Below, in pieces: positions 43,622 to 53,494 of a DNA stretch of 64,000 nt. Location of the stretch: positions 31,330,790 through 31,394,789 of the forward strand of contig NC_079516.1 in the NCBI RefSeq assembly GCF_000801105.2, read 5' to 3'. Within the stretch, counting starts at the first letter, position 1, and every line of letters begins with the position of its first letter. The notes beneath the pieces were generated by a model. That model was not told where the DNA came from. It was given only the letters and a program-made list of their open reading frames with translations, and made no database searches. The translations under genes and the position numbers were made by a program. The DNA comes from Raphanus sativus. Taxonomy: Eukaryota; Streptophyta; Magnoliopsida; Brassicales; Brassicaceae.

Positions 43622-44887
43622 TGATATCACTCATATTACCCTAAAAAGTGAATTACTCTCTCAAATAAGAGGTTCAGATGTAGTACTTAGGGATCGAATC
43701 CACAAGAACTCTAGGATTACTTGAAGGTTTAATTAATTAAAGATGAAGATAGACTTAGGGTTTTTCCTGTTTTAAAGCAGTAAATAATATAGTGAACAAA
43801 GAAGTTGTTCAGTAACTGAAATGAAGGTTGTTTTTTAATGAGGAGAATAGCTAGATTCAGGTATTTCTCAGGTATGAATTTATGCAGTTTGAAAGTGACA
43901 TTAGGGTTTTAGTTCTTTGAACTCAAACAATTGGTACGACCAGTAGGGTCTCCATTGACTGTTGTTTGTTGATCACGGAAAAGAGTCGATCGATATGATT
44001 TTTGTCTAATCGATCGATACACCTTTCATATAATCGATCGCTACAACGATGGTTGTATCGATCGACGGTAATTCTAGCAAGCATTAACGGGTTGGTTGAA
44101 ATCGTTCTCTAATGATCTAGACCACCTTTCGCATGTGTCTAGTCAGTTAGATCACTTTAGTTTATTTCAGGGAACTGAGAGTATACAGTTGGTTATCTCA
44201 TCAATCCTAAGATCTAATTGGAAAGAGATTACTAATTTATTCACCCTAACAAATGCCACAATCTCATCACATGATTCACCCTTATGAGAAACCTAAATCT
44301 AACAATTAGGTTTACTCAGACATATTCATGAGAGACAAAATCATGATGGTTTGAATAAAACTCAATATGAAATAAGGAACAAAGAGAGTATGAGTAGAAT
44401 AAAAAGGGAGTTCAAGATCTTCTCTGTTTTGTAGTCTCAGATCTATCTCTCCAACTCTAACTCTTCTCCTAAGGTAGCCAAATTGCTTCTCTTCTCTACT
44501 AGGTCTCTAGGCTAGTCTGCCTCTAAAATTATACAAAACCCTGGTATATAAAGCCTAACAGGCGGCCAGGGACTTGGTGTGCAAATAGCATACTTTGTAA
44601 TACTTGAAAATCTTCTAAATCGTAATCCATCGAATGGCTTAATATCGATCGACATTCATTGATATCTGTCGATCGATTATAATAGGCTCCAATTGTCTGA
44701 TCTCACATGTTTCCTATCGGTCGATTCTCCATTTGTGAAATTGCTCCAAAAATGCCTCAAAAGTATTGCTTTCTTCAATTAGGTACCTGTGCCTAAAAAT
44801 ACTCTAAAATACTTTGAAAACGTAGTAAATATGATTGAAAACTCTCATATACCATGGCTAAAAGCGGGTGAAATTCATGGTATATCA
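43622..44887 (-). repeat. Athila-like 5' LTR (1266 bp)
   Basis: Minus strand TGATATACCATGAATTTCAC ... AATATGAGTGATATCA. Related to the LTR at 61629-62882 (same TGATATACCATGAATTT start and gattcgatccctaa near the end) but diverged. Contains several TCGATCGA palindromes (43985-44065, 44640-44720). Confidence 0.9.
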
Positions 44888-44941
44888 AACCTCAGTCATC
44901 TCAACATCAGAGTTCTTCTTGCCATCTTGAGAGGAAGACAT
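44888..44941 (-). pseudogene. Element B antisense ORF, N-terminus only
   Basis: Minus strand ATG opens MSSSQDGKKNSDVEMTEV, then the frame is cut by the Athila-like LTR. The ATG is 290 bp from the 3' LTR; in element C the equivalent ATG (58950) is 239 bp away. A C/T-rich leader and a TATA-like TATAAGTA precede it. The peptide differs from the C protein at its N-terminus, so identification rests on position, strand and leader. Confidence 0.5.
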
Positions 44942-45005
44942 CTTGAGAGAGAATTTGAGAGAAGAAAAGGAAGAGGTGTGGAGGAAATGAAGAAGAAATC
45001 TCAAT

Positions 45006-45013
45006 ACTTATAG
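45006..45013 (-). promoter_or_regulatory. TATA-like box of the B antisense ORF
   Basis: Minus strand cttctataagtattg about 70 nt upstream of the ATG, followed by a C/T-rich leader. Confidence 0.4.
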
Positions 45014-45038
45014 AAGTATGACCATATACTTTTCAAAT

Positions 45039-45040
<2 letters not shown>

Positions 45041-45075
<35 letters not shown>
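45041..45075. repeat. (AT)n microsatellite
   Basis: About 17 AT repeats, in the B antisense promoter region. Confidence 0.95.
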
Positions 45076-45082
<7 letters not shown>

Positions 45083-45230
45083 TCATACTCTTAAGTATTC
45101 TGCCCTTTTTCGTATGAATATTTTTTACGAGTTTACGAATACGAACTTCGTCTAAAAACGACTATCTTCTCCGACTCACCTCAACGCACGCTAGAATCCC
45201 TAAACGATTCTAGCGAGCTGAGGGGCTAAC

Positions 45231-46452
45231 TGTTGGGGCCAAAAATCGTCGCGACGAAGTTAGTATTGAAACATTCGATAAAAGGACATCATTTATTTCT
45301 TTACGAAAAGAAATCGTAAAAATCCTCTCCTTGCGAAAGATTCCACGACTAAACCACGTTATCGTTAAAACACGATCATCGGAAAAAACAAATGATCGTT
45401 AAACCACGAAGATGCAGCTTGGCCATCGCGGAACAGCAAAGGGAACGCCCAGATCGGTCGCTATAGCGACCAAGCTCGGAAACAAGCTAGGTCGCTATAG
45501 CGACCGGGCTCGGAAACAAGCTCGGTCGCTATAGCGACCGGGCTCGGAAACAAGCTCGGTCGCTATAGCGACCAAGCTCGGGAACAAGCTCGGACGCTAT
45601 AGCGACCGAGCTGCGGACAAAGCTTGGTCGCTATACCGACCGAGCATACGTGCATCAACCATTTTCTGAAACGTCCTAGGTCTTCTGAAACGACGATACG
45701 TAAAACTATGCATTCTCGACTATCCTTATAACAATCCCCCGCAAGCCACGGCTAACCATTTCTTGATTTCTCGATCAAATGGGATCGTCAGCTTGGTTTA
45801 CGATGAAACCGCGGAAAATTAACTTTATCGGAGAAATCGTAACAAACGTCTCAAACAATAAGACGGCCCGAAGGGTCCTAAACTTGATTCGAGGCCCACT
45901 TACGATTTATTAAAATCCCATAAACCTTGCAACGGATTATGCTTGGAGGATAAACATCATTTCTCGCGGATAAAATGGAAACATTTCAGAGATAATCATG
46001 AAGATCGGAAAAAATGGAATATCTCCATTTTCGGACTATGACGGCTTAAGGGCAAAAGAGGAAGGCACAAACCGACCTAGGAGAGAGGCATAAAGAGAGA
46101 CTTTTTTGGGAGCAAACTAGCACTTAGAGCAATTTAGACATTTTTCCGTTTTTGTTATTCGAGCTGCGACTCAATTATGTTTAGCCACCTTCGGGTATTA
46201 GACTAGGAATCTCGCCGACAGCTCTCGTAGCCAAAGCACGTTACCTTGTTGTTACGCTCAAACGCGAAATCGGAAATAAGATCTTTCTTTGCTCTCCATT
46301 TATTTTGACGATTTCTTATTATTCTCGTTTTATTTTCGTGTTCTGATTGCTTGGCGTGTGGTTTCTCAGATATCTGGGACCTCAGGGAAATTAGGGTTTT
46401 CCTAGTTTCCTAATTTATACGTTTATTGACGGTGCGAATTTCGGTTCCCACA
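45231..46452 (+). repeat. Element B 3' LTR (1222 bp), TATA box deleted
   Basis: TGTTGGGGCCAAAAATCGTC ... TTCGGTTCCCACA. Compared with the C LTRs, about 24 bp covering the TATA box are missing: C reads ggagggagtatataagg and ccgagaggcata-type sequence follows, while B reads cgacctaggagagaggcata (46074). A six-unit palindrome array lies at 45448-45646. Confidence 0.9.
45448..45646. repeat. Palindrome array in B LTR (6 units, 34-bp period)
   Basis: Spacer ctcggaaacaag recurs between units, so this array expanded with its own spacer. Cores are mostly GGTCGCTATAGCGACC with arm variants cgacca, cgaccg and ctatacc. Confidence 0.95.
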
Positions 46453-46479
46453 TTACGTATCGCTCGGCGATGGTACTTG

Positions 46480-46830
46480 AAAAGAGATCGACACAGAAGA
46501 AGATGCATCGATCGATACCGATACACCAGCAGTCCGAAAGGAAACCACCACGGACGGTGTGCTACCTACACTACATAAAAAACTGCCGGAGCCTTCAGCA
46601 TATGATTACAGCCATCATCAGTTCAACATGGAAGACTTGGATAGGAGGCTACAAATTATCAAAGATGACTTAGCAGATATGCACCAGATGGACCAGATCA
46701 GATGATGCCACAAGAAGCTTCACTGCAACTCAATCCACAGAAGAAGGAGATGTTTGCACACCAGCAAACAACTGCTCCAACCACAACTAAGTCATGCAAC
46801 TTCCAAAGTCAAGCTAAATGACTATAACAA
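46480..46830 (+). pseudogene. Athila-like ORF remnant in H
   Basis: Coding-like pieces such as LPEPSAYDYSHHQFNMEDLD then RRLQIIKDDLADMHQM (about 46570-46690) resemble the C-terminal part of Athila-type proteins. Stops interrupt it. It ends before the ctgagtgggaggcaaccc trailer. Confidence 0.45.
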
Positions 46831-47514
46831 AGCGCTGAGTGGGAGGCAACCCACTATTAGGTATTACTACTATTTTTATTGATTACTACTACTTATTTTC
46901 GTCCTTATTTTATGCAGGTCTAAAAAAAAGAGATCCAAGTAGACGTTTACCTTCTCTATCGACCGACGCGACCAAGTCGACATCGATCGACTAGACTATA
47001 TCCGCGACGAGCGACATTCTTTCATTCACATCGAACGATATGGTATCGGTCAGGTATAACGTTCTAATTTTTAAATTCATTACTTATATTTATAGTTTTT
47101 ATAAACCCTGTTGGGTTCGAAATCGGACAAGGCAAAGTTGGCATCCAAAATTCCGTTAAAAATTATTTACTTAGAAATCTTTTACGGTTTTTTGGAAAAG
47201 ATTAACTTATACGAAGAATTTACGGAAACCCCTTGTTTTAAAGGAACGATTCATTAAAACGACGATTTCCTAATCAACGATTTAAGAAATCAACGATTTC
47301 TTAAATAAAACGATTTCTTAATCAACGACTTAGGAAATCAACGATTTCTCAACGGCTTGAGAAAGTTTACGATTTCTTAAAACAAACGGAACATTGTTAT
47401 CAAAGGTCCAAACATCCGCAAAGAAGCATCCTGAGAATCGTAACTTCGCAATGGTTCCAAACGTTCGGACAACGGACCATAACCCACGGCACAAACCCGA
47501 TCGCGATGGCGATC

Positions 47515-47630
47515 GGGTCACGGATAAGAGCTCGGTTGCTATAGCGAATGGATCACGATACCACGCTCGGTCGCTATAGCGACCGAGCTGCGGACAAAGT
47601 TTGGTCACTGTAGCAACCGAGCGTTCGTGC
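47515..47630. repeat. Palindrome array in C 5' LTR (about 3 units)
   Basis: agctcggttgctatagcgaa, cgctcggtcgctatagcgac and a decayed ttggtcactgtagcaaccga; preceded by a separate imperfect palindrome cccgatcgcgatggcgatcg. Confidence 0.9.
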
Positions 47631-48070
47631 ATCAATCATCCTCCGAAACGTCCGAAGTGTTCCGAAACGACGATACGACATAAAACTATGCATTCTCGAC
47701 TATCCATATAGCCGTTCTCCGCAACTCACGACTATCCGTTTCTTGATCTCTCGATCAAATGGAATCGTCCGTTTGGTTTACGATAAAACCGCGGAAAATT
47801 AACTTTATCGGAAAAATCGTAAAAATGTCTCGAATCAAAAATACGGTCCAAAAGAGGTCCTAAACTTGATTTGAGGCCCACTAGCGATTTCTTAAAAACC
47901 CATAAACCTTATGACGGTTTATGATTGGTGGATAAGCATCAGTTTCCACGGAAAAAATGGAAAATTTCCGCAGATAATCATGAAGATCGGAAAAAATGGA
48001 ATATTCCCATTTTTTCGACTATGACGGCTTAAGGGCAAAATGGGGAAGCGTAAACCGACCTTGGAGGGAG

Positions 48071-48077
48071 TATATAA
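48071..48077 (+). promoter_or_regulatory. LTR TATA box, element C 5' LTR
   Basis: ggagggagTATATAAggag; it would place the transcript start near 48100, leaving about 350 nt of R-U5. Confidence 0.65.
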
Positions 48078-48457
48078 GGAGTTCAAGGCGAGAGGCATAG
48101 AGGGATCACTTTTACAGAGCAACTTAGCACTTAGAGCAATTTAGGCAACTTTCCATTTTTATTTTTCGAGCTGCGACTCAACTAGGTTTAGCCACCTTCG
48201 GGTATTAGAACTAGGATCTCGCCGACAGCTCTCGTAGCCGAAGCACGTTGTCCTATTGTTGTCACGCTTATACGCAGATTCAGAATAAAACCCTTCTTAC
48301 TCTCTTTTTACGATTCATATTTTATTTTTCTGTTGTTATCGTGTTCTGATTGCTTGACGTGTGGTTTCTCAGAAATCCGGGACCTTCTGGGAAATTAGGG
48401 TTTTCCTACTTTCCTAAAATATATGAAATATTGACGGTGCGAATTTCAGTTCCCACA

Positions 48458-48477
48458 GTTTGGCGCTAGAAGGAGGG
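48458..48477 (+). other. Element C primer-binding site region
   Basis: gtttggcgctagaaggaggg directly after the 5' LTR, identical in A. A run of G follows, and D is inserted 32 bp after the LTR. Confidence 0.8.
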
Positions 48478-48489
48478 GGGGGGGGTACG

Positions 48490-49316
48490 TGATAGACCCA
48501 AAATCGGGAGGATGGCTTTGGCCGGATGTTGGATATGAACCGAGAAGGCGAGGCACTTCCGGAACTGGGATGGAATGAATGGATCGTCAAGAGGTGCGGA
48601 ATGGCTCTTGATATACCCTCGATCTAAGGCTAACCACCAAAGAACTGATGTAGTGCGTTGGCTAACCACCAAATAACACACAAAGATGATTGGCTGACCA
48701 CCAAATCAACAAGCCGGTTCAAACCGATGAACTAGCTAAAGAACTCTCTCTCTCACTCCAAGAAGAAACAAAAATAAACTCCAAAATGATCTGATTTTAT
48801 TCATCAAAGGAATCACATATTTATAGTAGAATGAGTCAAAGAAATACTTAAATAATTGTGGAAAACTAGAAGCTTAGAAAACACAAACAAAGACTAAGAC
48901 TTTTTATGGAAAACCGAAATGTGGACTATGACTTTTGACCAGAGTTTGAATGCCTCTTTCCTAGGCACGACTTTGACTCCTTTTGTTGATATTTCTTGAT
49001 GCAAATGGGTAGGAGACCATCAGGAAAGGCCTGGTCGAATTTGGTGTAAATCGGACCCAAATCAAATTTGTTATGAATTTTTCGGTGGGCCGAAAAAGGC
49101 TCATTTCGCCCAGCAGCTAAACCAGCTCCTTCTTCAGTGTCACTTAGCTCATTCAGCTCCATAGTAGTGTCACTTATCTCACTCGGCTCATTCAGCTCCA
49201 AAGTAGTGTCACGATCTGATGGAAAAATCTCGGTTGGATCAAGCTGGTCGACATGATCCCCATCTTGGGCCGTGTCCATGAACCAAAAAGGACGGTGCTT
49301 GATTTTGGTTCTATCA
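48490..49316 (-). repeat. Element D LTR, left copy (827 bp)
   Basis: TGATAGACCCAAAATCGGG ... TTTTGGTTCTATCA. It has private differences from the other two (for example aactgatg for aacggatg, ctccaagaag for ctccgagaag). Its inner half encodes the C-terminus of the first Gag ORF. Confidence 0.95.
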
Positions 49317-50122
49317 TACTCTCCCTCTTCAAAAAGATTTGTCCTCAAATCTGAAACATTAAAAGGAAAAGGATTATAAGCAAAAGAACCATAATCAGCA
49401 CAATGCTCACCTTGAGTTTGGTCCAGTTTTTGAATGGAAGAAGACCCTTCTTGGTTGGCTTGATGACCATGGATTTGTTCTTCATGTAGCCCCTCCACTG
49501 GCTCATGTGTGAAGTCATTGAAAATTGGCAAAGGGTCTTCCTTTTCTGGCTCGGTTTCAACGTTCTCATTTTCCAAAGTCACCAACGGTCTTTGCTTTTG
49601 ACACTTGTTAGCATAATGACCGATCTTATGGCATTTGAAGCACCTGGTAGAATGAGCTTTGCTTGTGGGTTTCACAGCTTTGCTTTTATCAGAAGACAAC
49701 ACATTAGTTTTCAAATCTGAATTTGAAAGAAAAGAAATATTACTTTGCTGTTTTGGTGCAGGAGAAGTGTTGGTGTTTCCCTTCTTTTTGAGTTGCCGGA
49801 TAACATGAATTGCCTTATGCAACATCTTCTCCAAGCTGGCATAAGTCTGAAGCTCTTTCTGATCAAGCATATCAGATCTGCTTCTCTTGGCTTTGGTGAA
49901 GGAACGATCACCATTTCTGACCCTCTTCTCATCATCATTGAACATGTTTCGTCTCTTCCTTTGTTTCTGCACAAAATCAAACCCATTAGAAGCAAACTGT
50001 TTCTTATCGAAAATCAATTGTTCCTCTTCAAAAGCAGTTTTAAAAGGGAAGTAGACATCTTGTTGTGGTTTTGATTTCTTGAGAAGTCCAAACATTCTGA
50101 AACACTTAATAAACGTTAGCAC
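48926..50122 (-). CDS. Gag-like zinc-knuckle protein of D, copy 1 (398 aa)
   Basis: Intact minus-strand ORF. The N-terminal third is basic (KKSKPQQDVYFPFK, KQRKRRNMFNDDEKRVRNGD); a helical stretch follows (ELQTYASLEKMLHKAIHVIR, about residue 95), then one CCHC zinc knuckle CFKCHKIGHYANKC (about 160-173), then an acidic C-terminus (SDTTMELNELSDTEEGAG). No classical capsid domain, protease or polymerase. The first methionine lies ~430 nt after the PBS; MFGLLKKSK ten codons in is an alternative start. The last ~130 codons lie inside the 3' LTR. It could package D RNA using enzymes from other elements. Confidence 0.8.
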   Translation of the reverse strand: MLTFIKCFRMFGLLKKSKPQQDVYFPFKTAFEEEQLIFDKKQFASNGFDFVQKQRKRRNMFNDDEKRVRNGDRSFTKAKRSRSDMLDQKELQTYASLEKMLHKAIHVIRQLKKKGNTNTSPAPKQQSNISFLSNSDLKTNVLSSDKSKAVKPTSKAHSTRCFKCHKIGHYANKCQKQRPLVTLENENVETEPEKEDPLPIFNDFTHEPVEGLHEEQIHGHQANQEGSSSIQKLDQTQGEHCADYGSFAYNPFPFNVSDLRTNLFEEGEYDRTKIKHRPFWFMDTAQDGDHVDQLDPTEIFPSDRDTTLELNEPSEISDTTMELNELSDTEEGAGLAAGRNEPFSAHRKIHNKFDLGPIYTKFDQAFPDGLLPICIKKYQQKESKSCLGKRHSNSGQKS

Positions 50123-50537
50123 ATAAAAATTCTCACACTCTCAAAGTGTTTGATCTCACGATTTTTAGGTGATCACTCAGAGTTCTTTTACTGGTTCAAA
50201 GGATGATAGGCAGTCAAAATTCAGCAATCAAAACCCAAAACAAACTTTGTGGAAAAAGGAAAAGAAATGAAGATGAAGAGATTTTTTTTTTTTTGTGGAT
50301 CCGCCTTAACTGTCCTAAGGCTGGGTTTCTCTTCAGCCAGCAGGATTACTCTTCCACCACTCCAAGTGATTCAAGCCAATCTTTTTTTTTTCTTTTTTCT
50401 TTTTTTCTGATTTTTTTTTCTTTTTTTTTTTTAAAATGGCGATCACAAGGGAGTAAAGGAATAGCCCAGATCCAAAAAGAAATAAGAAATGATGAAGAGA
50501 TGAGAAGGTGGAAAGAAGATAGAAAACAAACCAGCCA

Positions 50538-50556
50538 AAGTGGCTCTGATACCAAA
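50538..50556 (-). other. D primer-binding site, copy 1
   Basis: Minus strand TTTGGTATCAGAGCCACTT after the middle LTR; complementary to initiator-Met tRNA. Confidence 0.9.
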
Positions 50557-51383
50557 TGATAGACCCAAAATCGGGAGGATGGCTTTGGCCGGATGTTGGA
50601 TATGAACCGAGAAGGCGAGACACTTCCGGAACTGGGATGGAATGAATGGATCGTCAAGAGGTGCGGAATGGCTCTTGATATACCCTCGATCTAAGGCTAA
50701 CCACCAAAGAACGGATGTAGTGCGTTGGCTAACCACCAAATAACACACAAAGATGATTGGCTGACCACCAAATCAACAAGCCGGTTCAAACCGATGAACT
50801 AGCTAAAGAACTCTCTCTCTCACTCCGAGAAGAAACAAAAATAAACTCCAAAATGATCTGATTTTATTCATCAAAGGAATTACATATTTATAGTAGAATG
50901 AGTCAAAGAAATACTTAAATAATTGTGGAAAACTAGAAGCTTAGAAAACACAAACAAAGACTAAGACTTTTTATGGAAAACCGAAATGTGGACTATGACT
51001 TTTGACCAGAGTTTGAATGCCTCTTTCCTAGGCACGACTTTGACTCCTTTTGTTGATATTTCTTGATGCAAATGGGTAGGAGACCATCAGGAAAGGCCTG
51101 GTCGAATTTGGTGTAAATCAGACCCAAATCAAATTTGTTATGAATTTTTCGGTGGGCCGAAAAAGGCTCATTTCGCCCAGCAGCTAAACCAGCTCCTTCT
51201 TCAGTGTCACTTAGCTCATTCAGCTCCATAGTAGTGTCACTTATCTCACTCGGCTTATTCAGCTCCAAAGTAGTGTCACGATCTGATGGAAAAATCTCGG
51301 TTGGATCAAGCTGGTCGACATGATCCCCATCTTGGGCCGTGTCCATGAACCAAAAAGGACGGTGCTTGATTTTGGTTCTATCA
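50557..51383 (-). repeat. Element D LTR, middle copy (827 bp)
   Basis: Serves as 5' LTR for the left unit and 3' LTR for the right unit. Shares several variants with the right LTR against the left one (ctccgagaag, aaaggaattacat, taaatcagaccc) and has private ones (gcgagacactt, ctcggcttattc). Confidence 0.95.
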
Positions 51384-52189
51384 TACTCTCCCTCTTCAAA
51401 AAGATTTGTCCTCAAATCTGAAACATTAAAAGGAAAAGGATTATAAGCAAAAGAACCATAATCAGCACAATGCTCACCTTGAGTTTGGTCCAGTTTTTGA
51501 ATGGAAGAAGACCCTTCTTGGTTGGCTTGATGACCATGGATTTGTTCTTCATGTAGCCCCTCCACTGGCTCATGTGTGAAGTCATTGAAAATTGGCAAAG
51601 GGTCTTCCTTTTCTGGCTCGGTTTCAACGTTCTCATTTTCCAAAGTCACCAACGGTCTTTGCTTTTGACACTTGTTAGCATAATGACCGATCTTATGGCA
51701 TTTGAAGCACCTGGTAGAATGAGCTTTGCTTGTGGGTTTCATAGCTTTGCTTTTATCAGAAGACAACACATTAGTTTTCAAATCTGAATTTGAAAGAAAA
51801 GAAATATTACTTTGCTGTTTTGGTGCAGGAGAAGTGTTGGTGTTTCCCTTCTTTTTGAGTTGCCGGATAACATGAATTGCCTTCTGCAACATCTTCTCCA
51901 AGCTGGCATAAGTCTGAAGCTCTTTCTGATCAAGCATATCAGATCTGCTTCTCTTGGCTTTGGTGAAGGAACGATCACCATTTCTGACCCTCTTCTCATC
52001 ATCATTGAACATGTTTCGTCTCTTCCTTTGTTTCTGCACAAAATCAAACCCATTAGAAGCAAACTGTTTCTTATCGAAAATCAATTGTTCCTCTTCAAAA
52101 GCAGTTTTAAAAGGGAAGTAGACATCTTGTTGTGGTTTTGATTTCTTGAGAAGTCCAAACATCCTGAAACACTTAATAAACGTTAGCAC
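50993..52189 (-). CDS. Gag-like zinc-knuckle protein of D, copy 2 (398 aa)
   Basis: Same length and organisation as copy 1, with few substitutions (MLQKAI for MLHKAI, KAMKPT for KAVKPT, ELNKPS for ELNEPS, LGLIY for LGPIY). No frameshift or stop in 398 codons. The CCHC box CFKCHKIGHYANKC is unchanged. Its C-terminus is encoded by the middle LTR. Two intact copies suggest recent duplication or constraint; I cannot separate these. Confidence 0.8.
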   Translation of the reverse strand: MLTFIKCFRMFGLLKKSKPQQDVYFPFKTAFEEEQLIFDKKQFASNGFDFVQKQRKRRNMFNDDEKRVRNGDRSFTKAKRSRSDMLDQKELQTYASLEKMLQKAIHVIRQLKKKGNTNTSPAPKQQSNISFLSNSDLKTNVLSSDKSKAMKPTSKAHSTRCFKCHKIGHYANKCQKQRPLVTLENENVETEPEKEDPLPIFNDFTHEPVEGLHEEQIHGHQANQEGSSSIQKLDQTQGEHCADYGSFAYNPFPFNVSDLRTNLFEEGEYDRTKIKHRPFWFMDTAQDGDHVDQLDPTEIFPSDRDTTLELNKPSEISDTTMELNELSDTEEGAGLAAGRNEPFSAHRKIHNKFDLGLIYTKFDQAFPDGLLPICIKKYQQKESKSCLGKRHSNSGQKS

Positions 52190-52604
52190 ATAAAAATTCT
52201 CACACTCTCAAAGTGTTTGATCTCACGATTTTTAGGTGATCACTCAGAGTTCTTTTACTGGTTCAAAGGATGATAGGCAGTCAAAATTCAGCAATCAAAA
52301 CCCAAAACAAACTTTGTGGAAAAAGGAAAAGAAATGAAGATGAAGAGATTTTTTTTTTTTTTGTGGATCCGCCTTAACTGTCCTAAGGCTGGGTTTCTCT
52401 TCAGCCAGCAGGATTACTCTTCCACCACTCCAAGTGATTCAAGCCAATCTTTTTTTTTTCTTTTTTCTTTTTTTCTGATTTTTTTTTCTTTTTTTTTTTA
52501 AAATGGCGATCACAAGGGAGTAAAGGAACAGCCCAGATCCAAAAAGAAATAAGAAATGATGAAGAGATGAGAAGGTGGAAAGAAGATAGAAAACAAACCA
52601 GCCA

Positions 52605-52623
52605 AAGTGGCTCTGATACCAAA
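52605..52623 (-). other. D primer-binding site, copy 2
   Basis: Same TTTGGTATCAGAGCCACTT adjoining the right LTR. Confidence 0.9.
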
Positions 52624-53450
52624 TGATAGACCCAAAATCGGGAGGATGGCTTTGGCCGGATGTTGGATATGAACCGAGAAGGCGAGGCACTTCCGGAACT
52701 GGGATGGAATGAATGGATCGTCAAGAGGTGCGGAATGGCTCTTGATATACCCTCGATCTAAGGCTAACCACCAAAGAACGGATGTAGTGCGTTGGCTAAC
52801 CACCAAATAACACACAAAGATGATTGGCTAACCACCAAATCAACAAGCCGGTTCAAACCGATGAACTAGCTAAAGAACTCTCTCTCTCACTCCGAGAAGA
52901 AACAAAAATAAACTCCAAAATGATCTGATTTTATTCATCAAAGGAATTACATATTTATAGTAGAATGAGTCAAAGAAATACTTAAATAATTGTGGAAAAC
53001 TAGAAGCTTAGAAAACACAAACAAAGACTAAGACTTTTTATGGAAAACCGAAATGTGGACTATGACTTTTGACCAGAGTTTGAATGCCTCTTTCCTAGGC
53101 ACGACTTTGACTCCTTTTGTTGATATTTCTTGATGCAAATGGGTAGGAGACCATCAGGAAAGGCCTGGTCGAATTTGGTGTAAATCAGACCCAAATCAAA
53201 TTTGTTATGAATTTTTCGGTGGGCCGAAAAAGGCTCATTTCGCCCAGCAGCTGAACCAGCTCCTTCTTCAGTGTCACTTAGCTCATTCAGCTCCATAGTA
53301 GTGTCACTTATCTCACTCGGCTCATTCAGCTCCAAAGTAGTGTCACGATCTGATGGAAAAATCTCGGTTGGATCAAGCTGGTCGACATGATCCCCATCTT
53401 GGGCCGTGTCCATGAACCAAAAAGGACGGTGCTTGATTTTGGTTCTATCA
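52624..53450 (-). repeat. Element D LTR, right copy (827 bp)
   Basis: True 5' LTR of the tandem element on the minus strand. It carries the LTR-encoded Gag C-terminus (53060-53450) without the upstream coding part. Private variants: ggctaaccaccaaatc, agcagctgaacc. Confidence 0.95.
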
Positions 53451-53494
53451 GTACGGATCAATCTTACTCACGACCAGCTCACGCTCAACCAGAC

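Larger units (their letters stand above)
37690..44887 (-). mobile_element. Athila-like Ty3/Gypsy retrotransposon, 3' end missing
   Basis: Minus-strand order: 5' LTR (43622-44887), PBS TGGCGCCGTTGCCGGGG, gag, protease, reverse transcriptase, RNase H, integrase, then the typical ctgaatgggaggcaacaca trailer near 37725. Similarity then ends, with no env-like region, PPT or 3' LTR. It lies in the antisense ORF of Tat element B. The flank after the LTR is aacct; the other TSD copy is lost with the 3' end. Confidence 0.9.
44888..46452 (+). mobile_element. Element B: 3' portion of a Tat-like element
   Basis: Holds the start of an antisense ORF, a spacer, the polypurine region (gagctgaggggctaac, ending 45230) and a 3' LTR. 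The left side is cut by the Athila-like insertion and the rest of B is not found in the window. It was inserted into Athila-like element H, whose sequence resumes at 46453. Confidence 0.8.
47109..48457 (+). repeat. Element C 5' LTR (1349 bp)
   Basis: TGTTGGGTTCGAAATCGG ... TTTCAGTTCCCACA. Very similar to 59189-60569. About three palindrome units (47530-47625). Confidence 0.93.
48490..53450 (-). mobile_element. Element D: tandem gag-only LTR element (3 LTRs, 2 interiors)
   Basis: Three 827-bp LTRs (48490-49316, 50557-51383, 52624-53450) alternate with two 1240-bp interiors, and the whole is flanked by one 5-bp TSD gtacg (48485-48489, 53451-53455). On the minus strand each interior begins with a TGGTATCAGAGCCA PBS and ends with the purine-rich aagagggagagta. 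All parts are nearly identical, so the structure is young. Only a Gag-like protein is encoded (TR-GAG type). Confidence 0.95.

Noticed and set aside
50538..50556. TGGTATCAGAGCCA as part of a tRNA gene
   Set aside because: It is a primer-binding site next to an LTR; no tRNA cloverleaf follows.
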